The notes under the pieces: model-generated
Told to the model about the DNA's origin: nothing
Databases searched by the model: none
What the model saw: only the letters and a program-made list of their open reading frames with translations
DNA from: Anisus vortex
Lineage: Eukaryota > Mollusca > Gastropoda > Planorbidae
Reading direction: 5' to 3'
NCBI GenBank assembly: GCA_949126835.1
Contig: OX421502.1
Coordinates: forward strand, 37,595,416-37,659,415
Length of the DNA: 64,000 nucleotides
Position numbers and translations under genes: made by a program
Shown here: positions 47,986 through 62,200 of the stretch, piece after piece
Position numbering within the stretch: position 1 is the first letter of the stretch
Layout of the letters: the number at the start of each line of letters is the position of its first letter

Positions 47986-50270
47986 TCGGTCACACTCTAG
48001 TCGGTGCATCGGTCACACTCTAGTCGGTGCATCGGTCACACTCTAGTCGGTGCATCGGTCACACTCTAGTCGGTGCATCGGCCACACTCTAGTCGGTGCA
48101 TCGGTCACACTCTAGTCGGTGCATCGGTCATTCTAGTCGGTGCATCGGTCACACTCTAGTCGGTGCATCGGTCACACTCTAGTCGGTGCATCGGTCACAC
48201 TCTAGTCGGTGCATCGGCCACACTCTAGTCGGTGCATCGGTCACACTATAGTCGGTGCATCGGTCACACTCTAGTCGGTGCATCGGCCACACTCTAGTCG
48301 GTGCATCGGTCACACTATAGTCGGTGCATCGGTCACACTCTAGTCGGTGCATCGGCCACACTCTAGTCGGTGCATCGGTCACACTCTAGTCGGTGCATCG
48401 GTCACACTCTAGTCGGTGCATCGGTCACACTCTAGTCGGTGCATCGGTCACACTCTAGTATGTGCATCGGTCACACTCTAGTCGGTGCATCGGTCACACT
48501 CTAGTCGGTGCATCGGCCACACTCTAGTCGGTGCATCGGTCACACTCTAGTCGGTGCATCGGCCACACTCTAGTCGGTGCATCGGTCACACTCTAGTCGG
48601 TGCATCGGTCACACTCTAGTCGGTGCATCGGTCACACTCTAGTCGGTGCATCAATCACACTCTAGTCGGTGCATCGGTCACACTCTAGTCGGTGCATCGG
48701 CCACACTCTAGTCGGTGCATCGGTCACACTCTAGTCGGTGCATCGGTCACACTCTAGTCGGTGCATCGGTCACACTCTAGTCGGTGCATCGGTCACACTC
48801 TAGTCGGTGCATCGGTCACACTCTAGTCGGTGCATCGGCCACACTCTAGTCGGTGCATCGGTCACACTCTAGTCGGTGCATCGGTCACACTCTAGTCGGT
48901 GCATCGGTCACACTCTAGTCGGTGCATCAATCACACTCTAGTCGGTGCATCGGCCACACTCTAGTCGGTGCATCGGTCACACTCTAGTCGGTGCATCGGC
49001 CACACTCTAGTCGGTGCATCGGCCACACTCTAGTCGGTGCATCGGTCACACTCTAGTCGGTGCATCGGCCACACTCTAGTCGGTGCATCGGCCACACTCT
49101 AGTCGGTGCATCGGTCACACTCTAGTCGGTGCATCGGTCACACTCTAGTCGGTGCATCGGTCACACTCTAGTCGGTGCATCAATCACACTCTAGTCGGTG
49201 CATCGGTCACACTCTAGTCGGTGCATCGGTCACACTCTAGTCGGTGCATCAATCACACTCTAGTCGGTGCATCGGCCACACTCTAGTCGGTGCATCGGTC
49301 ACACTCTAGTCGGTGCATCGGCCACACTCTAGTCGGTGCATCGGTCACACTCTAGTCGGTGCATCGGTCACACTCTAGTCGGTGCATCGGTCACACTCTA
49401 GTCGGTGCATCGGTCACACTCTAGTCGTTGCATCGGTTACACTCTAGTCGGTGCATCGGCCACACTCTAGTCGGTGCATCGGTCACACTCTAGTCGGTGC
49501 ATCGGCCACACTCTAGTCGGTGCATCGGTCACACTCTAGTCGGTGCATCGGTCACACTCTAGTCGGTGCATCGGTCACACTCTAGTCGGTGCATCGGTCA
49601 CACTCTAGTCGGTGCATCGGTCACACTCTAGTCGGTGCATCGGTCACACTCTAGTCGTTGCATCGGTCACACTCTAGTCGGTGCATCGGTCACACTCTAG
49701 TCGGTGCATCGGTCACACTCTAGTCGGTGCATCGGCCACACTCTAGTCGGTGCATCGGTCACACTCTAGTCGGTGCATCGGTCACACTCTAGTCGGTGCA
49801 TCGGCCACACTCTAGTCGGTGCATCGGCCACACTCTAGTCGGTGCATCGGTCACACTCTAGTCGGTGCATCGGCCACACTCTAGTTGGTGCATCGGTCAC
49901 ACTCTAGTCGGTGCATCGGTCACACTCTAGTCGGTGCATCGGCCACACTCTAGTCGGTGCATCGGCCACACTCTAGTCGGTGCATCGGTCACACTCTAGT
50001 CGGTGCATCGGTCACACTCTAGTCGGTGCATCGGTCACACTCTAGTCGGTGCATCGGTCACACTCTAGTCGGTGCATCGGTCACACTCTAGTCGGTGCAT
50101 CGGTCAGACTCTAGTCGGTGCATCGGTCACACTCTAGTCGGTGCATCGGCCACACTCTAGTCGGTGCATCGGTCACACTCTAGTCGGTGCATCGGTCACA
50201 CTCTAGTCGGTGCATCGGCCACACTCTAGTCGGTGCATCGGTCACACTCTAGTCGGTGCATCGGTCAAAT
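47986..50270. repeat. 23-bp satellite, about 99 copies
   Basis: The unit contains CACTCTAGTCGGTGCATCGG and varies mainly at one place (GGTCACA, GGCCACA or AATCACA), with rare other changes. The total is about 2.28 kb. ORFs inside it come from the 23-bp period rotating frames and are not genes. Confidence 0.97.
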
Positions 50271-52954
50271 GTCGATTTCATCAACGGAGAAGCTAGAACC
50301 CTGGTCCGGGTTTACATCACAGTTTCCCGACGCTATGTAATGGCTGTAGTAATGGACAAGTCCCACTATCCAGATAGCAGACTTGACTCATTATCTCTAC
50401 ACTTATTGGATTCAAGAAGTGCTCGCCAGTATAGTAAAGCCAAGGAAGAGATCTCGTGAGCGCCTCAGTAGTATTCACTTCATTACAGTTTCCTGTTCAG
50501 GTAATACTTATATTATTATATACATTAGGACAGTCAGTGTAGGACACGGTTTAGCCTCACAATAGAAATACATGTACCCGGTATTTATTATATCTCTTTT
50601 CTGTGGTTTTAGCTGTTTGGGCTTGAGTTTTGTCCATAACATGAAGATGCACGTCACTGCTAAATTTAGTTGGAGTAAAGTAAAGGCGGCTGGGCATTGT
50701 GCTGGCCACTGAAACTAATGAACTCTGCTTCACCGGCCCTATGATCAATTTGGTCCGACGGGTACTTTACTTTACTTATAGCCTACATAATAATATACAG
50801 CTAGAACCAGACGTGGCCTAAATGTTGTTCGTAGAAGTAGAAATCAATGGATAGAAATGGAACAAAATGTTGAAAGTAGACTTTGATCTCGCAGTGACAG
50901 AAACCTACGGCTTCTAAAGAAATAGATTTGCATATTTGTGTATTGTTTCTCATCATCATATTACGGTTATATTAGCTTTGCATAACTTTTGATGTTAAAA
51001 AACGCATGCTTCGCTTGTGATTGAGCAAACTTGAGGTTAATATTGGGATTGTATTGGCCGATAACAGCATTAAGGACAATTCAATTGCCAACTGGCTGTT
51101 ACAACATTGCAGCTGTTGATCTGGCCGCAAATAAATAATATTTTGTCCTAAACGTTTTGTTATTGATTTCGATTGTCTTCATGGTGCGTGTGTTAGGGTG
51201 TAACCTACCCATGTAGAGTTTGTTGTTACATTATATGACTAGCTACGGCCGTAGACCTGAATGGTATAATATGGTCTGCTGGGTATAAACTTGATTAGGG
51301 ACCTAACAGGACGTCGCCTCAGATAGTCGCCTCGGCGGCCTCGGCTGAATATCCCTTTTTTCTTTTCTGAATTATTTGCCTCGGCAATGGACAAACGCAC
51401 TCAGAATAATTAATCTTACAAATAAGATCTTAGTAATAAAGAAATAATTGTTTGGATAAATGTCGAAAGTATTGATTACATAATCCAGAGTTCCAGACTT
51501 GATTTGTTCAACATACTGCCATTGTAATTTCAAAGTAAGCGCGTAACGGGGGCATGTGTGTGCGTGGGTGGGTGGGGTGGGGGGTCAAAAGGGGAGATTA
51601 TTAAGATATTAAGCATCACACTTGAGTTGCCGTTGCTATTCGGTTCGTACCCGGATTCGGCAAATAGTCGTACGTCCAAATACTCGTATTCGGTACTCGT
51701 TTTTAATCGTCTGCTCGGTTAGGGCCTTAAACTTGATATCCGCCCACCCAGTCATAAGTAGTGCATTAAAACGTCAGTGCATTAATACTTCCCCCCCCCC
51801 CAAAAAAAAAAAAGCCTTTTTAATATTTAACCGACAGTTGTGTACTTTACTGTTTACATTGCTACATAATTTTTGTCTGTACAATCTTTGATAGGTCTAA
51901 TAAAATAAAAGAAATAAGCACTTTGGTGTTCCTTGCACAGTTCTGCGTAGTAGGCTACAAATCTAGTAGACCCGAGGGGTTCTATAACCTTCCCACCCAA
52001 CCCCTGCCCCCCCCCCCCCCCCCCCCCCGCAGGCGTAATATAATCTTCTTTCTAGAGGAAACGTCTGCAATTGATAAGACTAAGGAGTCTCTCGAGCAGA
52101 ACACAATATGTCAATACAACAGCAGTGTGGAAGCAGAACAAAATATGTAATGTGTAAAGATAGCAGAATAGGACAATGTGAGAATTCTACAATAGTTCTG
52201 ATATAGATTATCAATCCGCTTGCATAGGCTGTAGTATAGATATATTGGTTTACCGCCTTCTGGTTACTAACACAATGTACTGGTCTCGAGTTCTCTGGTC
52301 TAGTTTTTTGTTGTTGTCAGATCTATTACTCAAGTTAACACCTGAGCCTTGAATTCAATCACCAGTTTTGGACCCCAAGATAATAGGTTTTTAAACCTAT
52401 CCCGCCAACCCTGGTTTAATTGAAGAGAATTGCTACAACACTTCTTGCTAAGGGAATTTACGTTCACAGAGGCATAAACTTGTCTGCTCTATAAAATTAT
52501 GATACGAGTTTGACGTTTAAAAATGCATCAATGTTGGATCTTTGTTAATGTATTTGTAACAATGTTTTGTGTACTTTGTGAAGTGTAAAAGTAATTTTGA
52601 AAGCTTGATGCTCAAATTGGTGTCTTGAGTTTAGGGCAATGAGAATGGGTTCTGTCCACAAACCAAGTTTTCTACAATGTGGCCAGAAAATCTGTTTACT
52701 TCACTCACCCTGCCGACCTTTGAATCCCAGTTGAGTTAAAAGACCCGAGAAATCGTCAGGGCAAGGGGGTCCTATCTCCGTGTGTTCTATGCGAGGGCAG
52801 GTTTCATCAGAGATTGTAGAAATTTGGGAATCACACATTTCTGGTGCTCTAGATCTATGTAACATAAGTAAAAAAATTTTCGGAAACAATGTTACTTCAA
52901 TTTCAAAATCGTTAATGGAGGGGTTCAAACAACAAGGCCCTATAGCTAGGGCGA
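50271..52954. other. Region upstream of the MCT-like gene
   Basis: A 5' non-coding exon of the MCT-like gene may lie here, because its ATG exon starts at an acceptor. One candidate donor (TTCAG then GTAATA, near 50500) follows the satellite, but nothing in the sequence proves it. A SINE fragment and long C/G runs (51791, 52010) are present. Confidence 0.4.
50660..50780 (+). mobile_element. Partial SINE copy
   Basis: Plus strand: GTAAAGTAAAGGCGGCTGGG, CATTGTGCTGGCCACTGAAA, CTTCACCGGCCCTATGATCA, then GGTCCGACGGGTACTTTACT. This is the 3' half with an intact tail. Confidence 0.75.
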
Positions 52955-53105
52955 ATCGCACAGTGGTTTCCAGGTCTGTCCTCTTTTCCATTAAGTTTGG
53001 TGTTGATGGAGGCCATCTGCTGCCAGATCCTGTTGCGAGCTGATTCACAAAGAGGGCAAGCCTGGAGCACATGTTCTCTGTGTTCTCAGGAGACAATCTT
53101 CACTG
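52955..53105 (-). mobile_element. LINE ORF2 C-terminal remnant upstream of the MCT-like gene
   Basis: One minus-strand frame reads EHREHVLQACPLCESARNRI followed by W. This is the HVLQxCPLxxxxRxxxW signature near the end of many LINE ORF2 proteins. The overlapping 131-residue minus-strand ORF is in another frame and is not believable as a host protein. It lies about 100 bases before the first coding exon of the MCT-like gene. Confidence 0.55.
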
Positions 53106-53205
53106 GTTCCAATGCCTTTGAAATATATTTGTGTTTTTTTTTATGTTTACAATTTTCTGCCAGTAAGTTTAATGGAACAAAAAATATTTCTTGTGTATTT
53201 TCAGA

Positions 53206-56200
53206 ATGACAAAGAAAGCGGAAGTGTACATCCCTGATGGAGGTTACGGTTGGGTGATCGTCACCTGCTCCTTCCTCATCCACATGTTCGTTGTGGGCAC
53301 CATGTACGCCCTGAGCGTCCTCTACGTGGCCTGGCTGGACTACTTTGACAGCGGGAAAGGTGTGACCAGCTGGATAGTGTCGCTGGCCGTGGCAGTCATG
53401 TTTGGTATAGGTCAGTTGCCTTACTCTACCTATTGAACAACACGATTTACCTGACAATGAGGAAACAAGAATCTATATACCTGTATGTTTCATCAATGGT
53501 TAAAGTTACTTTTTACCCATCTGATAACTGCATGCAATATAGTTTAGAAGGTGCAGGGTGATCGAGCGGCAGTGCGTTTATCTGGCGTACTGAAGGTCCT
53601 GAATTTGAACCCTATGCAGGCTAGGATTTTTTTCTCGGGTCTGGAGGGTGTCCCTGAGTCTACCCAGCTCTGATGGGTAGCTGACTTTTGTTCGGGAAAA
53701 CCCCCTAGTATTGAGCGGCCACAGAAACTACTGGTGAACGCTGCTTCACCGGCCGCATGGATAAATTTGGTCTGACAGGATACTTTACTTTAATATAGGT
53801 TAAGGACATTCATATCCTAAATTTAATTCTTTTACTCTAAAATGTAATTCTATTGTGTTTCATGTGTTGCTCTATGGTAGGGATCTCAAACACGTGGATT
53901 GCAAGGGTAGTGCTGCCTAAAAATGGATATTTCTTTTCCGGGCTGAAAAAAAAGTCAATGTATTATTTTTTTTCCCCGCCATTTGAACTGTAGCGTTATG
54001 GCCATTTTAACTATAAGAAACATTTACTTATTTACTAGACCAATATGGTAATCCGTGTTACACATTCTATTTAACAAAGGAATTAAAAACCATTCAACGT
54101 TTAACTCTTGAAAAACATACACCAGTTGATGCTGCCGTCAAACTCTATCTAAACCTCAAAGTAATTTGAGTTTGAGACCCTCCCCCATTGGTCTAAAGCT
54201 AAGAAAAAACAATACAAATAAAGATTAAAAAAATATAACAAAAAACTAACCCATAAAAAACCAAGTTTTTATTATACTCCCTTTCTTTGTAAACTAAGTT
54301 TACCATAATGGAAATGAGACATGTAAAGAAAAATATCTGTGCCACAAATCTCAAAACTATCTCCTTACTCTGTGTGAAATGTCGTAAATGGATAGCACAA
54401 CAGTTAAAGACGAATTAAAACATTAAATTAAACATCGGTAATGTTGGCAAATACATATCTAATTATAACGATTCTGCATTTAAGAAAAAAAGGTACCGGT
54501 TACTTATTTCCTTGAACATTTGTACGGCTTTAACAAAAACATTGCCCGCAAATTTTATAATATGACACGAATGTAAATATGAATTAATTTTAATTAATGT
54601 AAACATAAATTATTTTTTTCCCTTCATTCAAAGCTAGAGCGCAATGTTTGATGACGTCATAAAAATAATCTCAGCGCATCCTTTTTTTTTCTAGATTTGT
54701 GACGAAAAACCATAAAAAGTTGGACATGGTACTTTAGTTAAAATGTCTTTAGTGCACAACAGCAAAAATTTTTTTTTATTGTACTATCCTGCAATTTTTA
54801 TCACTGTGGCTTTGACAATGTAATAAAAAAATGCTTCACTTGAAGTTCCCTAGTATTATTGATTACGTTTCTGTTATTTCATAGATAAAGGAAAATAATC
54901 GTTCTGCACTGTTAAAAACATCAAGGTCAGAATTTGAATAGAAAAAAAAAGTGTTTGTGTTTGGTTTAGTCTTGAAGAAGTGTGGCAAGGTTTGAGACCA
55001 GACTTTATCAGCAGGGTGTGCCTTGCAATGTGCTGCTTCCCTCTTTAAGTAGCAGAACCTAAAGTATTCCTGTGAATAACTTGAGCCTAACCAGGTTTTC
55101 CAACCATAGAATTTTAGATATGGCAGTCCAAGCATGCTGCTGCTAGATCCACAATGTCCCATAAAAACTTTACATTCAGGCTCCACATTGAACTTACTTA
55201 TGTTAGCCCTGGCAGAGTGGATTCTGATTCAAATAATTGTATCTGCATAATGTTTATCAAATAATGATATCTGCATAATGTTTATCAAATAATATCTGCA
55301 TAATGTTTATCAAATAATGATATCTGCATAATGTTTATCAAATAATATCTGCATAATGTGTATCAAATAATATCTGCATAATGTTAATCAAATAATGATA
55401 TCTGCATAATGTTTATCAAATAATGATATCTGCATAATGTTTATCAAATAATATCTGCATAATGGTAATCAAATAATGATATCTGCATAATGTTTTTCAA
55501 ATAATGATATCTGCATAATATTTATCAAATAATGATATCTGCATAATGTTAATCAAATAATGATATCTGCATAATGTTTATCAAATAATATCTGCATAAT
55601 GTTAATCAAATAATGATATCTGCATAATATTTATCAAATAATGATATCTGCATAATGTTTATCAAATAATGATATCTGCATAATGTTTATCAAATAATGA
55701 TATCTGCATAATGTTTATCAAATAATATCTGCATAATGTTAATCAAATAATGATATCTGCATAATGTTTATCAAATAATATCTGCATAATGTTTATCAAA
55801 TAATGATATCTGCATAATGTTTACCAAAAAATGATATCTGCATAATGTTAATCAAATAATGATATCTGCATAATATTTATCAAATAATGATATCTGCATA
55901 ATGTTAATCAAATAATGATATCTGCATAATGTTAATCAAATAATGATATCTGCATAATATTTATCAAATAATGATATCTGCATAATGTTTATCAAATAAT
56001 GATATCTGCATAATATTTATCAAATAATGATATCTGCATAATGTTTATCAAATAATGATATCTGCATAATGGTAATCAAATAATGATATCTGCATAATGT
56101 TTATCAAATAATATCTGCATAATGTTTATCAAATGAGGATGATATCTGCATAATGTTAATAAAATAATGATATTTGCATAATGTTAATCAAATAATGATA

Positions 56201-59200
56201 TCTGCATAATGTTTATCAAATAATGATATCTGCATATTGTTTATCAAATAATGATATTTGCATAATGTTAATCAAAAAATGATATCTGCTTAATGTTAAT
56301 CAAATAATGATATCAGCATAATGTTATTAATGTTAATCAAATAATGATATCTGCATAATGTTAATCAAATAATGATATCTGCATAACGTTAATCAAATAA
56401 TGATATCTGCATAATGTTAATCAAATAATGATATCTGCATAATGTTAATCAAATAATGATATCTGCATAATGTTTATCAAATAATGATATCTGCATAATG
56501 TTAATCAAATAATGATATCTGCATAATGTTTATCAAATAATGATATCTGCATAATGTTAATCAAATAATGATATCTGCATAATGTTAATCAAATGTTGAT
56601 ATCTGCATAATGTTAATCAAATAATGATATCTGCATAATGTTAATCAAATAATGATATCTGCATAATGTTAATCAAATAATGATATCTGCATAATGTTAT
56701 TAATGTTAATCAAATAATGATATCTGCATAATGTTATTAATGTTAATCAAATAATGATATCTGCATAATGTTAATCAAATGATGATATCTGCATAATGTT
56801 AATCAAATGTTGATATCTGCATAATGTTAATCAAATAATGATATCTGCATAATGTTAATCAAATAATGATATCTGCATAATGTTAATCAAATAATGATAT
56901 CTGCATAATGTTATTAATGTTAATCAAATAATGATATCTGCATAATGTTATTAATGTTAATCAAATAATGATATCTGCATAATGTTAATCAAATAATGAT
57001 ATCTGCATAATGTTAATCAAATGTTGATATCTGCATAATGTTAATCAAATAATGATATCTGCATAATGTTAATCAAATAATGATATCTGCATAATGTTAA
57101 TCAAATAATGATATCTGCATAATGTTACTAATGTTAATCAAATAATGATATCTGCATAATGTTATTAATGTTAATCCAATAATGATATCTGCATAATGTT
57201 AATCAAATAATGATATCTGCATAATGTTATTAATGTTAATCAAATAATGATATCTGCATAATGTTATTAATGTTAATCAAATAATGATATCTGCATAATG
57301 TTAATCAAATAATGATATCTGCATAATGTTAATCAAATGTTGATATCTGCATAATGTTAATCAAATAATGATATCTGCATAATGTTAATCAAATAATGAT
57401 ATCTGCATAATGTTAATCAAATAATGATATCTGCATAATGTTATTAATGTTAATCAAATAATGATATCTGCATAATGTTATTAATGTTAATCAAATAATG
57501 ATATCTGCATAATGTTAATCAAATAATGATATCTGCATAATGTTAATCAAATAATGATATCTGCATAATGTTAATCAAATAATGATATCTGCATAATGTT
57601 ATTAATGTTAATCAAATAATGATATCTGCATAATGTTAATCAAATAATGATATCTGCATAATGTTATTAATGTTAATCAAATAATGATATCTGCATAATG
57701 TTATTAATGTTAATCAAATAATGATATCTGCATAATGTTACTAATGTTAATCAAATAATGATATCTGCATAATGTTATTAATGTTAATCCAATAATGATA
57801 TCTGCATAATGTTAATCAAATAATGATATCTGCATAATGTTATTAATGTTAATCAAATAATGATATCTGCATAATGTTATTAATGTTAATCAAATAATGA
57901 TATCTGCATAATGTTAATCAAATAATGATATCTGCATAATGTTAATCAAATGTTGATATCTGCATAATGTTAATCAAATAATGATATCTGCATAATGTTA
58001 ATCAAATAATGATATCTGCATAATGTTAATCAAATAATGATATCTGCATAATGTTATTAATGTTAATCAAATAATGATATCTGCATAATGTTATTAATGT
58101 TAATCAAATAATGATATCTGCATAATGTTAATCAAATAATGATATCTGCATAATGTTAATCAAATAATGATATCTGCATAATGTTAATCAAATAATGATA
58201 TCTGCATAATGTTATTAATGTTAATCAAATAATGATATCTGCATAATGTTAATCAAATAATGATATCTGCATAATGTTATTAATGTTAATCAAATAATGA
58301 TATCTGCATAATGTTATTAATGTTAATCAAATAATGATATCTGCATAATGTTAATCAAATAATGATATCTGCATAATGTTAATCAAATAATGATATCTGC
58401 ATAATGTTAATCAAATAATGATATCTGCATAATGTTAATCAAATAATGATATCTGCATAATGTTATTAATGTTAATCAAATAATGATATCTGCATAATGT
58501 TATTAATGTTAATCAAATAATGATATCTGAATAATGTTAATCAAATAATGATATCTGCATAATGTTATTAATGTTAATCAAATAATGATATCTGCATAAT
58601 GTTATTAATGTTAATCAAATAATGATATCTGCATAATGTTATTAATGTTAATCAAATAATGATATCTGAATAATGTTAATCAAATAATGATATCTGCATA
58701 ATGTTATTAATGTTAATCAAATAATGATATCTGCATAATGTTATTAATGTTAATCAAATAATGATATCTGCATAATGTTAGCAGACTGGAAGCATGAATC
58801 TAAGAGCAGTCAGTACATTTGGGAGAAAGATACTACTTAATAAAACAACACCTAATAGCAAAGTTTTTCTTTTAAATTCTATGTATGCATTTTTGTTATG
58901 CATTAGCTCCACACAGATTTTCCTCTTTGACACTTACAAAAAAACAACAAGTCATAACAAATAGAAAAGTAATCCTGTTGAACCAAATTGATCCATTAAA
59001 AAACAAACTGAAATTAACAAAAGAGAAGTTAATAGATATATAGGGTTTACATTTTTAATGATGTAAAAATATTGGGAATGTGTGTTCAGGTGCATTCAAT
59101 TGAGCTTCACCAATGCACACCATAAAGTGTTAAGAAATAAAAAAATTTCAAAACTGATTTATGTCGATGGAGGTGAGAGGAAAATATGATACAATGTGTT

Positions 59201-62200
59201 GCCTAGGGCTTGAGATCTGTGTGCAAGTTTCAAATCAATAGGAAGACGGAAAGTAGTTCAATTAGCCCTCCAAAGGCCAGTCTCCAGCAAGCCAAAAAGT
59301 TAATATGAAAGATTTAAACAGACAGAGAGATTATCAGGAATAATATTTTGTTCAATCTTGTTTTCTAGGTCCTGTTCCAGGTGTGTTGAGTAAACGCTTT
59401 GGTAACCAGGCTGTTGTTATTATAGGAAGCGTGGTCATGTGTCTTGGGTTCTTCATCAGCTACTTTGCCTTGAATGTTTACATTTTAATCGTCACCATTG
59501 GGATAATAGCAGGTAAAGTCGCACTTTAAATGTTACGTTTTCCAAGGGAAGGAACTTTACATGAAATCTTTCTCTTACCTGTAACTCGTGTTATCATATT
59601 GACTCAAATTGATGAGTTCATGCAACTGAGACCAATGAGGGTAAAGAGGAGAACCTAACTGGAAATTGCCTCAGACTTTTGCATCAGCAAATAATACACA
59701 GTCACATTCAAATTGTTACTGAAGTTGAAATTGTATATTTCAATAAATTGTCAACGTTTTTATTACACAATGCATACTGGCCAATCTTGTAAGTAAAAGT
59801 GTAACAGAAGGGAGTAGGGGTAAAACAATTTTATCAAAAGAATAAGCTTTGCATATTATAGTAAAACTCCAGGAGTTGCAGCCAAAGCTGAGTCTGGTAC
59901 CAGAATTTGGAAGATAGTATGTCCCAATGCTCGGGTTCAGTATTTGGTGGTAATTTAATTATCTACTCAGTATTTTTCAGTAGACTATTAATCAGTTCTA
60001 TACAATTCTAGGTCATGGAATTTCTCTGGAAAGATCAATATTTTAAATGCTTTATAATGTTAACAGTGAAATGTGTGTAGAATCCACACTAAGGCTATGG
60101 CTCTGGACTTAACGTTTAACAATATTTAAAAAAATTAAACCTCCTGCCCTTTTCGATGGTAATTTTTTTGAAAATGCAGTCTGTTGAACATTACACTGAC
60201 CAATTTAAAAATTGAAATTGACTTTACAAAGAAATTATTCAGATAATTTAGAAAGTCATAAAAAAAGGTTCAAATCTTGCTTTACTATTATAAATGCCTA
60301 AACACTTAAACAGGTTTTGGTGCTGGGTGCTGTTATCTCCCCTCTGTTTCCATGGTGGCCATGTACTTCACTTCCAAACGCTCCATAGCCATGGGAATAT
60401 CTACTTCAGGACTTGGAGCCGGTGCCTTCTTTATGGCTCCATTCATAAACTGGATTGTCGACTACTACGGCTGGCGCGGGAGTATGTTCATCTTGGCCGG
60501 CATCTCTCTGAACATTTGCGTGCTCGGGGCTCTGATGCGGCCGCTGGAGAAAGCCCCCCGGTTCCATGAGTGCCACTTGATCAGACACAGCAAAGACGCG
60601 GACTCCATTGAGATGTCGCCCACCCTGTACAGGAAAAGCCTGGATGCTGGGGATGACTGCGATAAGGCGCTGGAGAGTTTGGAAAAGTGCGAAAAGAAGT
60701 GCGAGGAGTCTTGCAGAGAAGTGCAAGGCAACGGGCTGATCAGGACTTGCAGGGGCCCAAACACTCACGTCTATTCCATTCTCCCAGCGCTTGAGATGGA
60801 GAAGGGCTTCCCTTCCGCTGCTTTCAGCCCAAACAGCCGCCAACTGCAGAGGGCGGACAGAAACAAACCCCATCACTTTCCGCAGCCTGAACAAAATTAT
60901 CGAAAGACCCGAAGCTTAGATAACAGAAAGCCAGTAGCTATGCAGCCTAGTATGCTCGACCATTTATTTGTAGACACCGCGTCCAGGCCTTATATTAAGT
61001 CTAAGGGTGGCAGCCTTGAGGTCCTCAGCTATGTCGATTGTCCTAGACTTCCCCCAGCCAAAAAATACATGAGTGAGCTTGAACTCAGGTCTAGGAAGAG
61101 TCCAATTTCCACACACCAGGTGAAGAAAGGCAGTCTTTCAATCACGGACTTTCAGATCATTCTCTCTGGGAGCTTGGGCAGCTTTGCTTACCTAGATGGT
61201 GCCTTAAAAGCTATGTCAAAGAACAGCGTGGCGGGTAGACAGAGAGGGAATTCTTGTGATGAAGTGCAGGCAGCTAATGGATCTCTCAGTCTGTTGTCTA
61301 GCTGTCAGGAGAATGCTGACACTGATACAGGTAATTTATATAATAAGTTTTTCAAATAAGCTTACACATCATGATTTTTTTTTATTTTTTTTTAGCAGAA
61401 AATATTTAGTTTAATGAGTAGTTCGCAAGTTAACTGTTGAGACAGCTTGTCATGATGGTGAGTTTAAGGTCTGTATACAAAGTCTCTGGGTCATGACATG
61501 GGTTGCCCCAGGAATTAGCCCATTGGTTTACTCACTGATGGTGTACGTACTTTGTCATTTGCCTAAGCTTCGAATAACGTGGCTAGTGTTATAGTGTCAC
61601 CCAGCCAAGTGTTTAAAGTAATGACAAGATACTCAAATTTGAATATTTTTGTGTGGACAAAAAGTTCCAGTGTTAAATAGTATAAGTCAATTTCATTTGC
61701 TACATTTGGAATATAGACCTAACTATAAATATTCGCAAAAGATAAATCAACAAACATATCGAAAACAGATTTGATATATAATCGTGAAGAATTAAATTTA
61801 TGCACGATCTGCTTATCTAACTGTGTGTTTCTGACCTCCACTAGACATTCAAAGACGGTCGTATTGTGCAAGTCTTTTTGCCTCCCTTGATACCTACGTT
61901 CGTTTGCTTTGCAATCCAACATTCCTCTTGTTTGGCATCAGTAACTTCTTGACCAACTTGTCTTTCTTAATGCCAGTCCTGTACATGGTGGACAGAGCCA
62001 GGGACAGTGGGTAAGTCCAGCAATGAATGATGTGTCCAGGACAAGAACTTATTGTGTAGGCAGCATTTGGGTCCAAGACTAGAACTTATTGTGTAGGCAG
62101 CATTTCGGTCCAGGACTATAACTTATTGTGTAGGCAGCATTTGGGTCCAGGACTATAAGTTAAATAACTTATTGTGAAGGCAGCATTTCGGTCCAGGACT

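Noticed and set aside
48179..48382. Repetitive ORF TDAPTRVWPMHRLECDRC
   Set aside because: Comes from the 23-bp satellite rotating through three frames.
50256..50565. 5' non-coding exon of the MCT-like gene ending at a CAG|GTAATA donor
   Set aside because: Possible, but nothing except the donor-like word supports it; needs transcript data.
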